Shown: one piece after another, positions 32,513-41,596 of the stretch
How positions within the stretch are numbered: position 1 is the stretch's first letter
Layout: each line of letters starts with the position of its first letter
DNA from: Pseudomonas sp. UMAB-08
GTDB taxonomy: Bacteria > Pseudomonadota > Gammaproteobacteria > Pseudomonadales > Pseudomonadaceae
DNA length: 64,000 nt
Assembly (NCBI RefSeq): GCF_900095225.1
Contig: NZ_LT607427.1
Location: 45,185-109,184, forward strand
Reading direction: 5' to 3'
Position numbers and translations under genes: made by a program
Notes under the pieces: model-generated
The model's database searches: none
What the model saw: only the letters and a program-made list of their open reading frames with translations
Told to the model about the DNA's origin: nothing

Positions 32513-32936
32513 TTAGTTGGCGGGCTCCACCGATATCGGCATGCCGGGGGTGCCAGCATAGAACACAATGAGTTCGGTGGGGCTATTGCCACTGAGGCCG
32601 CGATGAACAATGTTCTTCATTTCAGGTAAAACCTGTCCGGCTGTCAATGTTACGGTTTTATCGCTATCCCGCGCTTGAACGATCAGCTCGCCCGAGACCA
32701 CATAACCGGCCGACGGCATTGGGTGGGAATGCCAATCGAAGCTGCTGCCGGGTGCCATGGTTACTGTTTCGAACAGTCAGCTCTGGTTGTCCCTGTGGGT
32801 AAGCAACATAGGGCGTGCCGTCCCAGGATGATGTGGTTTTCAGCAGAATCTGCGAATTGATCGCTTCGGCCGGTTGCGCGTGGGCGATACCCGCCATCAT
32901 CAGGCCCGCAATGGGAAGTAGAGCGTATTTGATCAT
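32513..32936 (-). pseudogene. Frameshifted secreted cupin-domain protein
   Basis: Two overlapping frames together give one small cupin protein. The first starts at ATG 32934-32936 (AAGGA upstream) with signal peptide MIKYALLPIAGLMMAGIAHA and reads to YPQGQPELTV. The second continues with VTMAPGSSFDWHSHPMPSAG (the cupin metal-binding HSHP) to the stop at 32513. Between the two parts seven bases lie where six would keep frame (about 32764-32776). It is either a true pseudogene or a sequencing error of one base. Confidence 0.75.
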
Positions 32937-33091
32937 TCCAAACGTCCTTGTGTTGTCAGGGACGAATGTCCCGGACGTCGCCGAGTTAACGTTATGTGGT
33001 GGATCAAGCACCAGCCTTTGACGGTTTCAAGAAAATTCGGAAACAGGGCCTTACGAACGGCTCTATTTTATCGTTCGGTTTATCGCGGGCA

Positions 33092-33117
33092 TAAAAAAGG
33101 CCTCCCGAAGGAGGCCT
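33092..33117 (-). terminator. Rho-independent terminator of glnA
   Basis: On the minus strand AGGCCTCC, TTCG and GGAGGCCT are followed by a T-run (33098-33092). The TTCG tetraloop makes it very stable. It lies 31 bp after the glnA stop. Confidence 0.92.
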
Positions 33118-33148
33118 CTATTACGTCGATGCGGCTGACGTAACTGGA

Positions 33149-34555
33149 TTAGCAGCTGTAGTACAGCTCGTATTCCAGTGGGTGTACGAAGGTGCGTACT
33201 TTGATTTCTTCTTCGCTTTTCAGAGCGATGTAAGCGTCGATGAAGTCATCGCTGAATACGCCGCCTTTGGTCAGGAATGCACGACCTTTGTCCAGCTCTT
33301 CCAGGGCTTCTTTCAAGCTGCCGCAAACTTGTGGGATCTCTTTCGCCTCTTCAGGCGGCAGGTCGTACAGGTTTTTGTCAGCAGCGTCGCCTGGGTGGAT
33401 TTTGTTCTGGATGCCGTCCAGGCCAGCCATCAACAGTGCAGCGAAGCCCAGGTACGGGTTAGCTGCTGGATCCGGGAAGCGAGCTTCGATACGGCGAGCT
33501 TTAGGGCTGGACACGTAAGGAATACGGATCGAAGCGGAACGGTTGCGAGCCGAGTAGGCCAGCATTACCGGTGCTTCGAAACCTGGGACCAGACGCTTGT
33601 AGGAGTTGGTCGACGGGTTGGTGAAGCCGTTCAGTGCTTTACCGTGCTTGATGATGCCGCCGATGAAGAACAGGGCGGTATCGGACAGGCCGGCATAGCC
33701 TTCGCCTGCGAAGGTGTTCTTGCCCTCTTTGGAGATGGACATGTGTACGTGCATACCTGAACCGTTGTCGCCATACAGAGGCTTAGGCATGAAGGTAGCG
33801 GTACGGCCGTAGGCATCGGCTACGTTGTGTACGCAGTATTTCAGGGTCTGAACTTCATCAGCCTTGGCAACCAGGGTGTTGAATTTCACGCCGATTTCGT
33901 TCTGACCGGCAGTCGCCACTTCGTGGTGGTGAACTTCGATGACCAGGCCCATTTCTTCCATGGCATTACACATGGAGGTACGGATTTCGTGGTCGTGGTC
34001 GAACGGTGGAACCGGGAAGTAGCCGCCTTTGATACCTGGACGGTGGCCACGGTTGCCGCCTTCGACGTCCTGGTCGGACATCCACGAGCCTTGTTCGGAG
34101 AAGATCTTGAACATGGAGCCGGAGATGTCGGACTTGAACTTCACTTCGTCGAAGATGAAGAATTCTGGTTCTGGACCCACGAAAACAGTGTCGCCGATGC
34201 CAGTGGACTTCAGGTATTCCTCGGCGCGGCGGGCAATGGCGCGTGGGTCGCGGTCATAGCCTTGCATGGTCGAAGGTTCGATGATGTCGCAAACCAGGAT
34301 GATGGTTGGCTCTTCGGTGAACGGGTCGAGCACGGCAGTGCTGTCGTCAGGCATCAGGATCATGTCGGACGCTTCGATGCCTTTCCAGCCAGCAATGGAG
34401 GAACCGTCAAACATTTTGCCGATTTCAAAGAAATCTTCATCCAGCGCATCGCGAGCCGGCATGGTCACGTGGTGCTGAGTGCCTTTGGTATCAGTGAAGC
34501 GCAGATCAATCCATTTAACGTCATGATCTTTGATGAGTTGAACCGACTTCGACAT
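33149..34555 (-). CDS. glnA: Glutamine synthetase type I
   Basis: The 468-residue enzyme starts at ATG 34553-34555 behind GGAGG. All GSI landmarks are present: FDGSSIAGW (Asp50 region), VFVGPEPEFF, the GDNGSGMHVHMS metal-binding region, NRSASIRIP and the adenylylation site Tyr397 in NLYDLPPEE. It makes glutamine from glutamate and ammonia with ATP. Expression is expected from a sigma-54 promoter with NtrC sites upstream, and activity from GlnE adenylylation. Confidence 0.98.
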   Translation of the reverse strand: MSKSVQLIKDHDVKWIDLRFTDTKGTQHHVTMPARDALDEDFFEIGKMFDGSSIAGWKGIEASDMILMPDDSTAVLDPFTEEPTIILVCDIIEPSTMQGYDRDPRAIARRAEEYLKSTGIGDTVFVGPEPEFFIFDEVKFKSDISGSMFKIFSEQGSWMSDQDVEGGNRGHRPGIKGGYFPVPPFDHDHEIRTSMCNAMEEMGLVIEVHHHEVATAGQNEIGVKFNTLVAKADEVQTLKYCVHNVADAYGRTATFMPKPLYGDNGSGMHVHMSISKEGKNTFAGEGYAGLSDTALFFIGGIIKHGKALNGFTNPSTNSYKRLVPGFEAPVMLAYSARNRSASIRIPYVSSPKARRIEARFPDPAANPYLGFAALLMAGLDGIQNKIHPGDAADKNLYDLPPEEAKEIPQVCGSLKEALEELDKGRAFLTKGGVFSDDFIDAYIALKSEEEIKVRTFVHPLEYELYYSC

Positions 34556-34655
34556 GGTGTCCTCCGGGTGGCTTCGGGCCACGTAGTGGTTTGGCCCTTA
34601 GAATTTGGGTGATGCCGGCGCGAATACTCTGCCAAGGCAACCTGCCTCACAAGGG

Positions 34656-34671
34656 AGCAAATTGCATGCCA
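34656..34671 (-). promoter_or_regulatory. Sigma-54 promoter of glnA
   Basis: On the minus strand TGGCATGCAATTTGCT has GG and GC exactly ten bases apart, matching the -24/-12 consensus. It is 100 bp before the glnA start, so the transcript has a leader of roughly 90 bases. Confidence 0.8.
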
Positions 34672-34743
34672 GTGCCCCGACTTGGGTTTTTCGCGCCAAA
34701 CGCAGGCATTGCGCGCATTAAAGCTGATAAATCGAAAATTAGA

Positions 34744-34791
34744 TGCACCGATATGATGCGCATTGCCGGGCGGACGGTCTTTTTTGGTGCG
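34744..34791. promoter_or_regulatory. Two NtrC-like enhancer sites upstream of glnA
   Basis: TGCACCGATATGATGCG (34744-34760) is close to the palindromic NtrC consensus TGCACCNNNNTGGTGCA. A weaker match with half-site TTTTGGTGCG lies at 34776-34791. Both are 75-135 bp upstream of the sigma-54 promoter, the usual enhancer distance. They are also close to the thiI promoter on the other side. Confidence 0.65.
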
Positions 34792-34816
34792 TGCAATATT
34801 GACTGTACGATAACTG

Positions 34817-34845
34817 GTTAAACCTTGAACAATTTCCGCTATAAT
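34817..34845 (+). promoter_or_regulatory. Sigma-70 promoter of thiI
   Basis: GTTAAA (34817-34822) and a perfect TATAAT (34840-34845) are separated by 17 bp, 42 bp before the thiI start. Confidence 0.6.
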
Positions 34846-34887
34846 CCTGCCCCCTCTTTTTCGGCTGGCACCTCGCGCGTTTTTTAC

Positions 34888-36342
34888 ATGAAACTAATCG
34901 TAAAAGTCTTCCCCGAAATCACTATCAAAAGCCGGCCGGTGCGTAAGCGTTTCATCCGCCAGTTGGCCAAAAACATCCGTACCGTGCTCCGTGATCTGGA
35001 CCCGGCATTGGTGGTGGGAGGCGTGTGGGACAACCTTGAGGTTGAAACCAGGGTTAGCGAGCCGAAAGCCTTGCAGGAGATGATTGAGCGCCTGAGCTGC
35101 ATGCCGGGCATCGCCCATTTTTTGCAGGTCAATGAATACCCGCTGGGCGATATGGACGACATCGTCGCCAAGTGTAAAGAACACGTCGGCGCATCGCTGG
35201 CCGGTAAAATGTTTTCGGTGCGCTGCAAGCGTGCCGGCAAACACAGTTTCAGCTCCATGGATGTCGAGAAATACGTCGGTAGCCAGCTTCGTCAGCAGTG
35301 CGGCGCTGCCGGAATTTCCCTGAAAGCACCCGAAATCGAAGTGCGCATGGAAATTCGCGACCAACGGTTGTTTGTGATTCACGGTCAGCACAACAGCATC
35401 GGCGGTTATCCGCTGGGTGCGCTCGAGCAGACGCTGGTGCTGATGTCCGGCGGTTTCGATTCGACTGTCGCGGCCTACCAGATCATGCGCCGTGGGCTGA
35501 TGAGCCACTTCTGCTTCTTCAATCTCGGTGGTCGCGCCCACGAATTGGGGGTGATGGAAGTCGCCCATTTCCTGTGGAAGAAGTACGGTAGCTCGCAACG
35601 CGTGCTATTTGTCAGCGTCCCGTTTGAAGAAGTACTGGGAGAAATTCTCGGTAAAGTCGATAACAGTCATATGGGCGTGGTGTTGAAGCGTATGATGTTG
35701 CGCGCAGCAACCCGTATTGCTGATCGGCTCGAGATTGATGTGCTGGTAACAGGCGAGGCGATCTCACAGGTCTCCAGCCAGACCCTGCCCAATCTGTCGC
35801 TGATCGATTCGGTCACGGAAAAGCTGGTTTTACGTCCACTGATCGCCAGCCACAAGCAGGACATCATTGATCAGGCTTACGATATAGGCACTGCCGATTT
35901 CGCCAAGCACATGCCCGAGTATTGTGGGGTGATTTCGGTCAACCCCAAGACCCACGCCAAGCGCAACCGCGTGGAGTATGAAGAACAGCAGTTTGATATG
36001 GCGGTACTCGAGCGTGCGCTCGAGCAAGCCAAGCTGGTGCCGATCGATCGCGTTATCGACGAATTGGGCCAGGACATTGAAATCGAGGAAGTCAGTGAAG
36101 CACTGGCCGGTCAGGTCATCGTCGACATCCGTCATCCGGATGCTCAGCATGACGAACCGCTGGAGTTGCCTGGCATTGAAATACAGACGCTGCCGTTCTA
36201 TGCATTGAACAGCCGCTTCAAGGAACTGGATGAAACTCGCCAGTACCTGTTGTATTGCGACAAAGGCGTGATGAGTCGCCTGCATGCCCACCATTTGCTC
36301 AGTGAGGGGCATGCCAATGTGCGCGTTTATCGACCGAGCTAA
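34888..36342 (+). CDS. thiI: tRNA 4-thiouridine synthetase / thiamine thiazole sulfurtransferase ThiI
   Basis: The 484-residue protein has an N-terminal ferredoxin-like and THUMP region (to about 165), a PP-loop adenylation domain with SGGFDST, and a C-terminal rhodanese domain with active-site Cys in YCDKGVMSR. The rhodanese extension is present as in E. coli ThiI and is required for thiazole synthesis. ATG 34888 matches the known N-terminus MKLIVKVFPEITIKS. Confidence 0.96.
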   Translation: MKLIVKVFPEITIKSRPVRKRFIRQLAKNIRTVLRDLDPALVVGGVWDNLEVETRVSEPKALQEMIERLSCMPGIAHFLQVNEYPLGDMDDIVAKCKEHVGASLAGKMFSVRCKRAGKHSFSSMDVEKYVGSQLRQQCGAAGISLKAPEIEVRMEIRDQRLFVIHGQHNSIGGYPLGALEQTLVLMSGGFDSTVAAYQIMRRGLMSHFCFFNLGGRAHELGVMEVAHFLWKKYGSSQRVLFVSVPFEEVLGEILGKVDNSHMGVVLKRMMLRAATRIADRLEIDVLVTGEAISQVSSQTLPNLSLIDSVTEKLVLRPLIASHKQDIIDQAYDIGTADFAKHMPEYCGVISVNPKTHAKRNRVEYEEQQFDMAVLERALEQAKLVPIDRVIDELGQDIEIEEVSEALAGQVIVDIRHPDAQHDEPLELPGIEIQTLPFYALNSRFKELDETRQYLLYCDKGVMSRLHAHHLLSEGHANVRVYRPS

Positions 36343-36482
36343 GTGCCCGGGGCTGTTTGCCTGTGGCTTGCGTCACCGGCCCCCCGACGCCAGTCGTCAA
36401 GCCGTCATGGCTTTCGCCGACTCTACTGTTAATAGCTGCCTACAATAGGTAGCTGACCGAATCCTCTGATCGAGATACACAA

Positions 36483-38303
36483 GTGATCGAAAATCTACGT
36501 AACATCGCCATCATTGCTCACGTTGACCATGGTAAAACCACCCTGGTAGACAAACTCTTGCGTCAATCCGGCACTCTGGAGCGCAACGAGCTCAACGACG
36601 AGCGCGTGATGGACTCCAACGACCAGGAGAAAGAACGCGGTATTACCATTCTTGCCAAGAACACCGCTATCAACTGGAACGGCTACCACATCAACATCGT
36701 GGATACCCCGGGCCACGCCGACTTCGGCGGCGAAGTTGAACGCGTAATGTCGATGGTTGACTCCGTTCTGCTGCTGGTTGACGCTCAAGACGGCCCTATG
36801 CCGCAAACCCGTTTCGTGACCAAGAAGGCTTTCGAAGCCGGCCTGCGTCCGATCGTCGTGATCAACAAGGTTGACCGTCCAGGCGCACGTCCGGACTGGG
36901 TTCTGGACCAGATCTTCGACCTGTTCGACAACCTGGGTGCTACTGAAGAGCAACTGGACTTCCACGTCGTTTACGCGTCTGCACTGAACGGTATTGCCGG
37001 TCTGTCGCACACCGATATGGCTGAAGACATGACCCCGTTGTACCAGGCCATCGTCGACCACGTACCGGCTCCAAAAGTCGACCGTGACGGTCCGTTCCAG
37101 ATGCAAATCTCCGCTCTGGACTACAACAGCTTCCTGGGCGTCATCGGTGTTGGCCGTATCGCTCGTGGTCGCGTCAAGCCGAACACCCAGGTTGTGGCTA
37201 TCGACATCGACGGCAAGCGCCGTAACGGTCGTATCCTCAAGCTGATGGGTCACCACGGTCTGCACCGTATCGACGTTGACGAAGCAGCTGCCGGCGATAT
37301 CGTCTGCATCAGCGGCTTCGACCAGCTGTTCATCTCCGACACGCTGTGCGACCCACTGAACGTCGAAGCGATGAAGCCGCTGACCGTTGACGAACCAACC
37401 GTTTCCATGACTTTCCAGGTAAACGATTCGCCTTTCTGCGGTAAAGAAGGCAAGTTCGTCACCAGCCGTAACATCAAGGAACGTCTGGACAAAGAATTGC
37501 TGTTCAACGTTGCTCTGCGCGTTGAAGAAGGCGACTCGGCTGACAAGTTCAAAGTCTCCGGCCGTGGTGAGCTGCACCTCTCGGTACTGATCGAAACCAT
37601 GCGTCGCGAAGGCTTCGAAATGGGTGTTGGTCGTCCAGAAGTGATCATCCGTATGGTTGACGGCGTTAAGCACGAACCGTACGAAAACGTCACCATCGAC
37701 CTGCCGGAAATTGCGCAAGGCGCGATCATGGAACAAATCGGTATCCGTAAAGGCGACCTGACCAACATGGTTCCGGATGGCAAAGGGCGCGTTCGCCTTG
37801 AGTACAACATCCCGGCTCGTGGCTTGATCGGTTTCCGTAACGAATTCCTGACCCTGACGTCCGGTGCCGGCATCCTGACCAGCATCTTCGACCGTTACGA
37901 TGTAATGAAGTCCGGCGACATGTCCGGTCGTCAGAACGGCGTATTGGTTTCGGTTGCTACCGGTAAGGCTCTGACCTACTCGCTGGAAACTCTGCAGGCG
38001 CGTGGCAAGCTGTTCCTGGGTCACGGTGAAGACGTGTACGAAGGTCAAATCGTCGGCATCAACAGCCGTGACAACGACCTGGGCGTTAACCCAACCAAAG
38101 GCAAGAAGCTCGACAACATGCGTGCTTCCGGTAAAGACGAAACCATCGCTTTGGTTCCGCCTATCCGCTTCACTTTGGAACAAGCGCTGGAATTCGTTCA
38201 AGAAGACGAACTCTGCGAAGTAACGCCGAAGTCGATCCGCCTGCGTAAGAAAATCCTTGGCGAAAGCGAGCGTACCCGCTCTGCCAAGAAAAACGGCAAC
38301 TGA
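36483..38303 (+). CDS. typA: Ribosome-associated translational GTPase TypA/BipA
   Basis: The 606-residue GTPase starts at GTG 36483 with MIENLRNIAIIAHVDHGKTT (G1), then RGITI (G2), DTPGHADFGG (G3) and NKVDRPGAR (G4). EF-G-like domains II, III and V and the BipA-specific C-terminal domain follow. It acts on the 50S subunit in ribosome assembly and stress response. Codon use is strongly biased, as expected for a well-expressed gene. A strong terminator follows at 38327. Confidence 0.97.
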   Translation: MIENLRNIAIIAHVDHGKTTLVDKLLRQSGTLERNELNDERVMDSNDQEKERGITILAKNTAINWNGYHINIVDTPGHADFGGEVERVMSMVDSVLLLVDAQDGPMPQTRFVTKKAFEAGLRPIVVINKVDRPGARPDWVLDQIFDLFDNLGATEEQLDFHVVYASALNGIAGLSHTDMAEDMTPLYQAIVDHVPAPKVDRDGPFQMQISALDYNSFLGVIGVGRIARGRVKPNTQVVAIDIDGKRRNGRILKLMGHHGLHRIDVDEAAAGDIVCISGFDQLFISDTLCDPLNVEAMKPLTVDEPTVSMTFQVNDSPFCGKEGKFVTSRNIKERLDKELLFNVALRVEEGDSADKFKVSGRGELHLSVLIETMRREGFEMGVGRPEVIIRMVDGVKHEPYENVTIDLPEIAQGAIMEQIGIRKGDLTNMVPDGKGRVRLEYNIPARGLIGFRNEFLTLTSGAGILTSIFDRYDVMKSGDMSGRQNGVLVSVATGKALTYSLETLQARGKLFLGHGEDVYEGQIVGINSRDNDLGVNPTKGKKLDNMRASGKDETIALVPPIRFTLEQALEFVQEDELCEVTPKSIRLRKKILGESERTRSAKKNGN

Positions 38304-38326
38304 TTCATTAGTTAGCTGTTAAAAAA

Positions 38327-38358
38327 ACGCCCCCGACCGCAAGGTCGGGGGCGTTTTT
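38327..38358 (+). terminator. Rho-independent terminator of typA
   Basis: ACGCCCCCGACC (38327-38338), loop GCAA, GGTCGGGGGCGT (38343-38354), then T-run. An A-run on the other side allows some function on the minus strand too. Confidence 0.92.
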
Positions 38359-38573
38359 GTTTGTCTGGGAAATGTCAGAAAGGCTGTAAGAGTGGCGCGT
38401 CAGGTTTGACGGAGTTGGCCTACTCGAACGCCAATTAGACTGTATATGACCGACACGGCTCCCCAGCGGGCAGGCGACCGGTGTTGATTGAAGGGTTGGT
38501 TTTAGCGGACTTTAAAGCAGCGCTGGCTGCAGGGGAGTGCAGCCAGCGGCAATGTAGCGACACGTGCGATCAC

Positions 38574-39062
38574 TCAACGGCGACGATCGTGATCCCAATG
38601 TTTGCGATGACCATAGGCATGGCCACGACCGCGATGGTCGCCACGGTAATCACGACGGTCATCGCGACCACGGTAGCGGCGGTCGTCACGACCATCGTCG
38701 CGGCTTTCGTTGCCCATGTAGTTACCAAGAGCACCACCTGCGCCGCCACCGGCTGCTGCGCCGATCAGGCTGCCGGTAGTGCCGCCGACGCTGCGGCCAA
38801 GCACGTTACCGCCTGCTGCGCCCAAGCCACCACCGATAGCTGCTTCACCACGGTTGCGACGGTCTGCGCCCACTGCGCCACCTGCCGCACCGCCTAGGCC
38901 AGCGCCAATCGCTGAACCTGTGCTGCCGCCCAATTGTTGGCCGACAACGGAACCGAGTACCCCACCCAATGCACCGCCCACGCCGGCTTCAGCGGTGCCG
39001 CCAGCTGAGGCAAAACCACTGGCCAGGGAGAGAGACAACAACAGAATCGAGGAATACTTCAT
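38574..39062 (-). CDS. Glycine-zipper (YMGG-like) outer-surface protein
   Basis: The 162-residue protein has a signal peptide (MKYSSILLLSLSLASGFASA). Residues 21-115 are Gly/Ala-rich with repeated GxxxG zippers (GGVLGSVVGQQLGGSTGSAI, GAAAGGGAGGALGNYMG). The tail of about 45 residues is Asp/Arg/His-rich (RDDRRYRGRDDRRDYRGDHR) and could bind metal or nucleic acid. Glycine-zipper proteins sit in or on the outer membrane. GAGG lies eight bases before ATG 39060-39062. The high-GC repeats create long false frames on the other strand. Confidence 0.85.
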   Translation of the reverse strand: MKYSSILLLSLSLASGFASAGGTAEAGVGGALGGVLGSVVGQQLGGSTGSAIGAGLGGAAGGAVGADRRNRGEAAIGGGLGAAGGNVLGRSVGGTTGSLIGAAAGGGAGGALGNYMGNESRDDGRDDRRYRGRDDRRDYRGDHRGRGHAYGHRKHWDHDRRR

Positions 39063-39259
39063 GTATGGAACCTCATAGGGATGACGGCGCGATCCTGAGG
39101 CCATGTCAGTATTGCTACAATCTAAATCCGACGAGTAACACGTATTATAAGAAAACACTAACATGCTGTTTTTTAACGGGAACTTTAGTTGTAAATAGCA
39201 CTCTGAGCTTACTTGGCATACATGCCGTTAGTCGCTGTATGCCATTGTTCCTTGTCAGT

Positions 39260-41596
39260 TTACATAATCCGTCCGTCGTCACTTGCTGTTTCCAGGCGGA
39301 TAGCGATGAACTTTGACGTTGGTGTATGGCTGCCGTCACCCACGCTTTCGAGTGGCACTAACGGGTTCACTTCCGGGTAATAAGCGGCTGCTTGTCCGGC
39401 GGGAATATCGAATGCCAGCAGGGTGAAGCCTTTTACGCGGCGCTCGCGACCATCGTCCCAGATCGACACCAGGTCCGCCTTCTGCCCCGGCTTGAAGCCC
39501 AGGCGAATAATATCGGCCTCGTTGACGAACAGCACATCCCGCTGACCTTTGACCCCGCGATAACGGTCGTCCAGCCCATAAATAGTGGTGTTGTACTGAT
39601 CGTGCGAGCGCATGGACTGCATGATCAGGTCGGGAATCCGGCCGGTAGAGCGTACGTTCTCATGCACCAGGTCCAGCGGCAGGACGTTGGCCTTGAAGTT
39701 GGCTCGGGCGGTGGGTGTGTTCCAGCGGCGCTCACTGGCCGCGTTGCCGAGATAGAAGCCCCCCGGATTTTTCAGGCGCTCATTGAAGTCCTTGAAGCCG
39801 GGGATGGTGTCGGCGATCAGGTCGCGAATGCGGCTGTAATCCGAGGTCAGCCACAACCAGTCCACAGGCTGCGTGCCCAAGGTCGCGGCAGCGATACCGG
39901 CGATGATTGCCGGCTCCGAACGCATCTGTCTGGACAAGGGCTGTAGCTGGCCGTTGGACGCATGGACCATGCTGAACGAATCTTCCACCGTCACCGCTTG
40001 CGGGCCTTCGGCCTGGATATCAATATCGGTGCGGCCGAAGCACGGCAGGATCAGCGCTTGTGCGCCGTGAGTCAGGTGGCTGCGGTTGAGCTTGGTGCTG
40101 ATCTGCACCGTCAGGTCGCAGTTGTTCAAGGCTTCAACGGTGCGTGTGCTGTCTGGTGTGGCTTGGGCGAAGTTGCCACCCAGGCCGATAAAGACCCTGG
40201 ATTTGCCCGCGAGCATCGAGTGGATGGCTTCCACCACGTTATGACCCGGTGCGCGTGGAGCTTTGAACTGGAAGCGTTTTTCCAGTGCATCAAGGAAGAA
40301 CGCAGGTGGACGCTCATTGATGCCCATGGTCCGGTCGCCCTGCACATTACTGTGACCGCGCACTGGGCACAGGCCCGCGCCAGGCTTGCCAATGTTGCCG
40401 CGCAGCAGCATCAGGTTGGCGATTTCCTGAATGGTCGGCACCGAATGGCGATGCTGAGTGATGCCCATCGCCCAGCACATGATGACTTTCTGACCCTTGC
40501 AGTACATCTTTGCCGCTTGCTCGATATCGGCAAGGGGCAGGCCGGACTGCTCAATGATCGCTTCCCACGAGGTGTCATCGACGGTCGCCAGGTAATCAAG
40601 CACGCCGTGGGTGTGTTCGTTGAGGAAGGCGTGATCGAAGACCGACGGTGCGTTGTTGGCCTGAGCTTCGCGTTCCCATTGCAGCAGGTACTTGGCCATG
40701 CCGCGCAACAGCGCCATGTCGCCACCCAATGCCGGGCGGAAGTACGCGGTGTTGGTCGGTTCCGAGCCGTTGGTGAGCATTTCCAGCGGGTGTTGCGGAT
40801 GCTGGAAACGTTCCAGGCCGCGCTCTTTGAGCGGGTTGATGCACACCACTTGCGCGCCACGTTTGACGGCTTCACGCAGCGGTTCGAGCATGCGCGGGTG
40901 GTTGGTGCCAGGGTTCTGGCCAAGGACGAAAATCGCATCGGCGTGTTCGAAGTCATCGAACGTTACCGTGCCTTTGCCGACGCCAACACTTTGCGCCATG
41001 GCAACACCGCTGGCCTCGTGGCACATGTTCGAGCAGTCGGGGAAATTGTTGGTGCCGTAGGCGCGCACGAACAGTTGATACAAGTACGCTGCTTCATTGC
41101 TGGCCCGGCCCGAGGTATAGAACTCGGCCATGTCCGGGCTTGGCAGGTTGCGCAGATGCTTGCCGATCAGGGCGAACGCGTCGTCCCAACTGATCGGCGT
41201 GTAACGATCGGTTTCAGCGTTGTAGCTCATCGGCTCGGTCAGACGACCCTGGTATTCGAGCCAGTAGTCGCTTTGCTCACGCAGGGCGCTGACGCTGTAG
41301 CGGGCGAAGAACGAGGCGTCTACGCGGCGCTTGGTGGCTTCCCAGTTGACCGCCTTGGCGCCGTTCTCGCAGAACTTCACGATGCCACTTTCCGGCGAAT
41401 CACCCCACGCGCAGCCTGGGCAGTCGAAACCGCCGTTCTGGTTGGTCTTGAGCATCATGCGCAGGTTCTTCAGTGCGTTATCACTGCCCAGCCAGGCCTG
41501 CGTCACACTGACCAGTGCGCCCCAGCCGCCCGCCGCGCCTCTGTACGGTTTGTAGCGGGGTGTCGGGGCTTTGTCGGTTTGGTGACGAGTGCTCAC
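39260..41596 (-). CDS. FdhF/YdeP-family molybdopterin oxidoreductase
   Basis: The 778-residue protein starts with GTG 41594-41596, overlapping the fdhD stop by four bases. It has an N-terminal Cys pair in FDCPGCAWGD, the formate-dehydrogenase-like MoCo domains (FVLGQNPGTNHPRMLEPL, GNIGKPGAGLCPVRGHSNVQ) and the C-terminal dinucleotide-binding barrel. It resembles E. coli YdeP and formate dehydrogenase H, but the N-terminal cluster is reduced and the electron acceptor is unknown. FdhD next door supplies the sulfur for the cofactor. Confidence 0.9.
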   Translation of the reverse strand: MSTRHQTDKAPTPRYKPYRGAAGGWGALVSVTQAWLGSDNALKNLRMMLKTNQNGGFDCPGCAWGDSPESGIVKFCENGAKAVNWEATKRRVDASFFARYSVSALREQSDYWLEYQGRLTEPMSYNAETDRYTPISWDDAFALIGKHLRNLPSPDMAEFYTSGRASNEAAYLYQLFVRAYGTNNFPDCSNMCHEASGVAMAQSVGVGKGTVTFDDFEHADAIFVLGQNPGTNHPRMLEPLREAVKRGAQVVCINPLKERGLERFQHPQHPLEMLTNGSEPTNTAYFRPALGGDMALLRGMAKYLLQWEREAQANNAPSVFDHAFLNEHTHGVLDYLATVDDTSWEAIIEQSGLPLADIEQAAKMYCKGQKVIMCWAMGITQHRHSVPTIQEIANLMLLRGNIGKPGAGLCPVRGHSNVQGDRTMGINERPPAFFLDALEKRFQFKAPRAPGHNVVEAIHSMLAGKSRVFIGLGGNFAQATPDSTRTVEALNNCDLTVQISTKLNRSHLTHGAQALILPCFGRTDIDIQAEGPQAVTVEDSFSMVHASNGQLQPLSRQMRSEPAIIAGIAAATLGTQPVDWLWLTSDYSRIRDLIADTIPGFKDFNERLKNPGGFYLGNAASERRWNTPTARANFKANVLPLDLVHENVRSTGRIPDLIMQSMRSHDQYNTTIYGLDDRYRGVKGQRDVLFVNEADIIRLGFKPGQKADLVSIWDDGRERRVKGFTLLAFDIPAGQAAAYYPEVNPLVPLESVGDGSHTPTSKFIAIRLETASDDGRIM

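Noticed and set aside
36495..38201. 568-codon open frame on the minus strand opposite typA
   Set aside because: It is an antisense shadow of the strongly biased typA codons; the translation resembles no protein and typA is certain.
38481..38897. Ala/Thr/Val-rich frame on the plus strand near the glycine-zipper gene
   Set aside because: It arises from the complementary strand of the Gly/Ala repeats and has no ribosome site.
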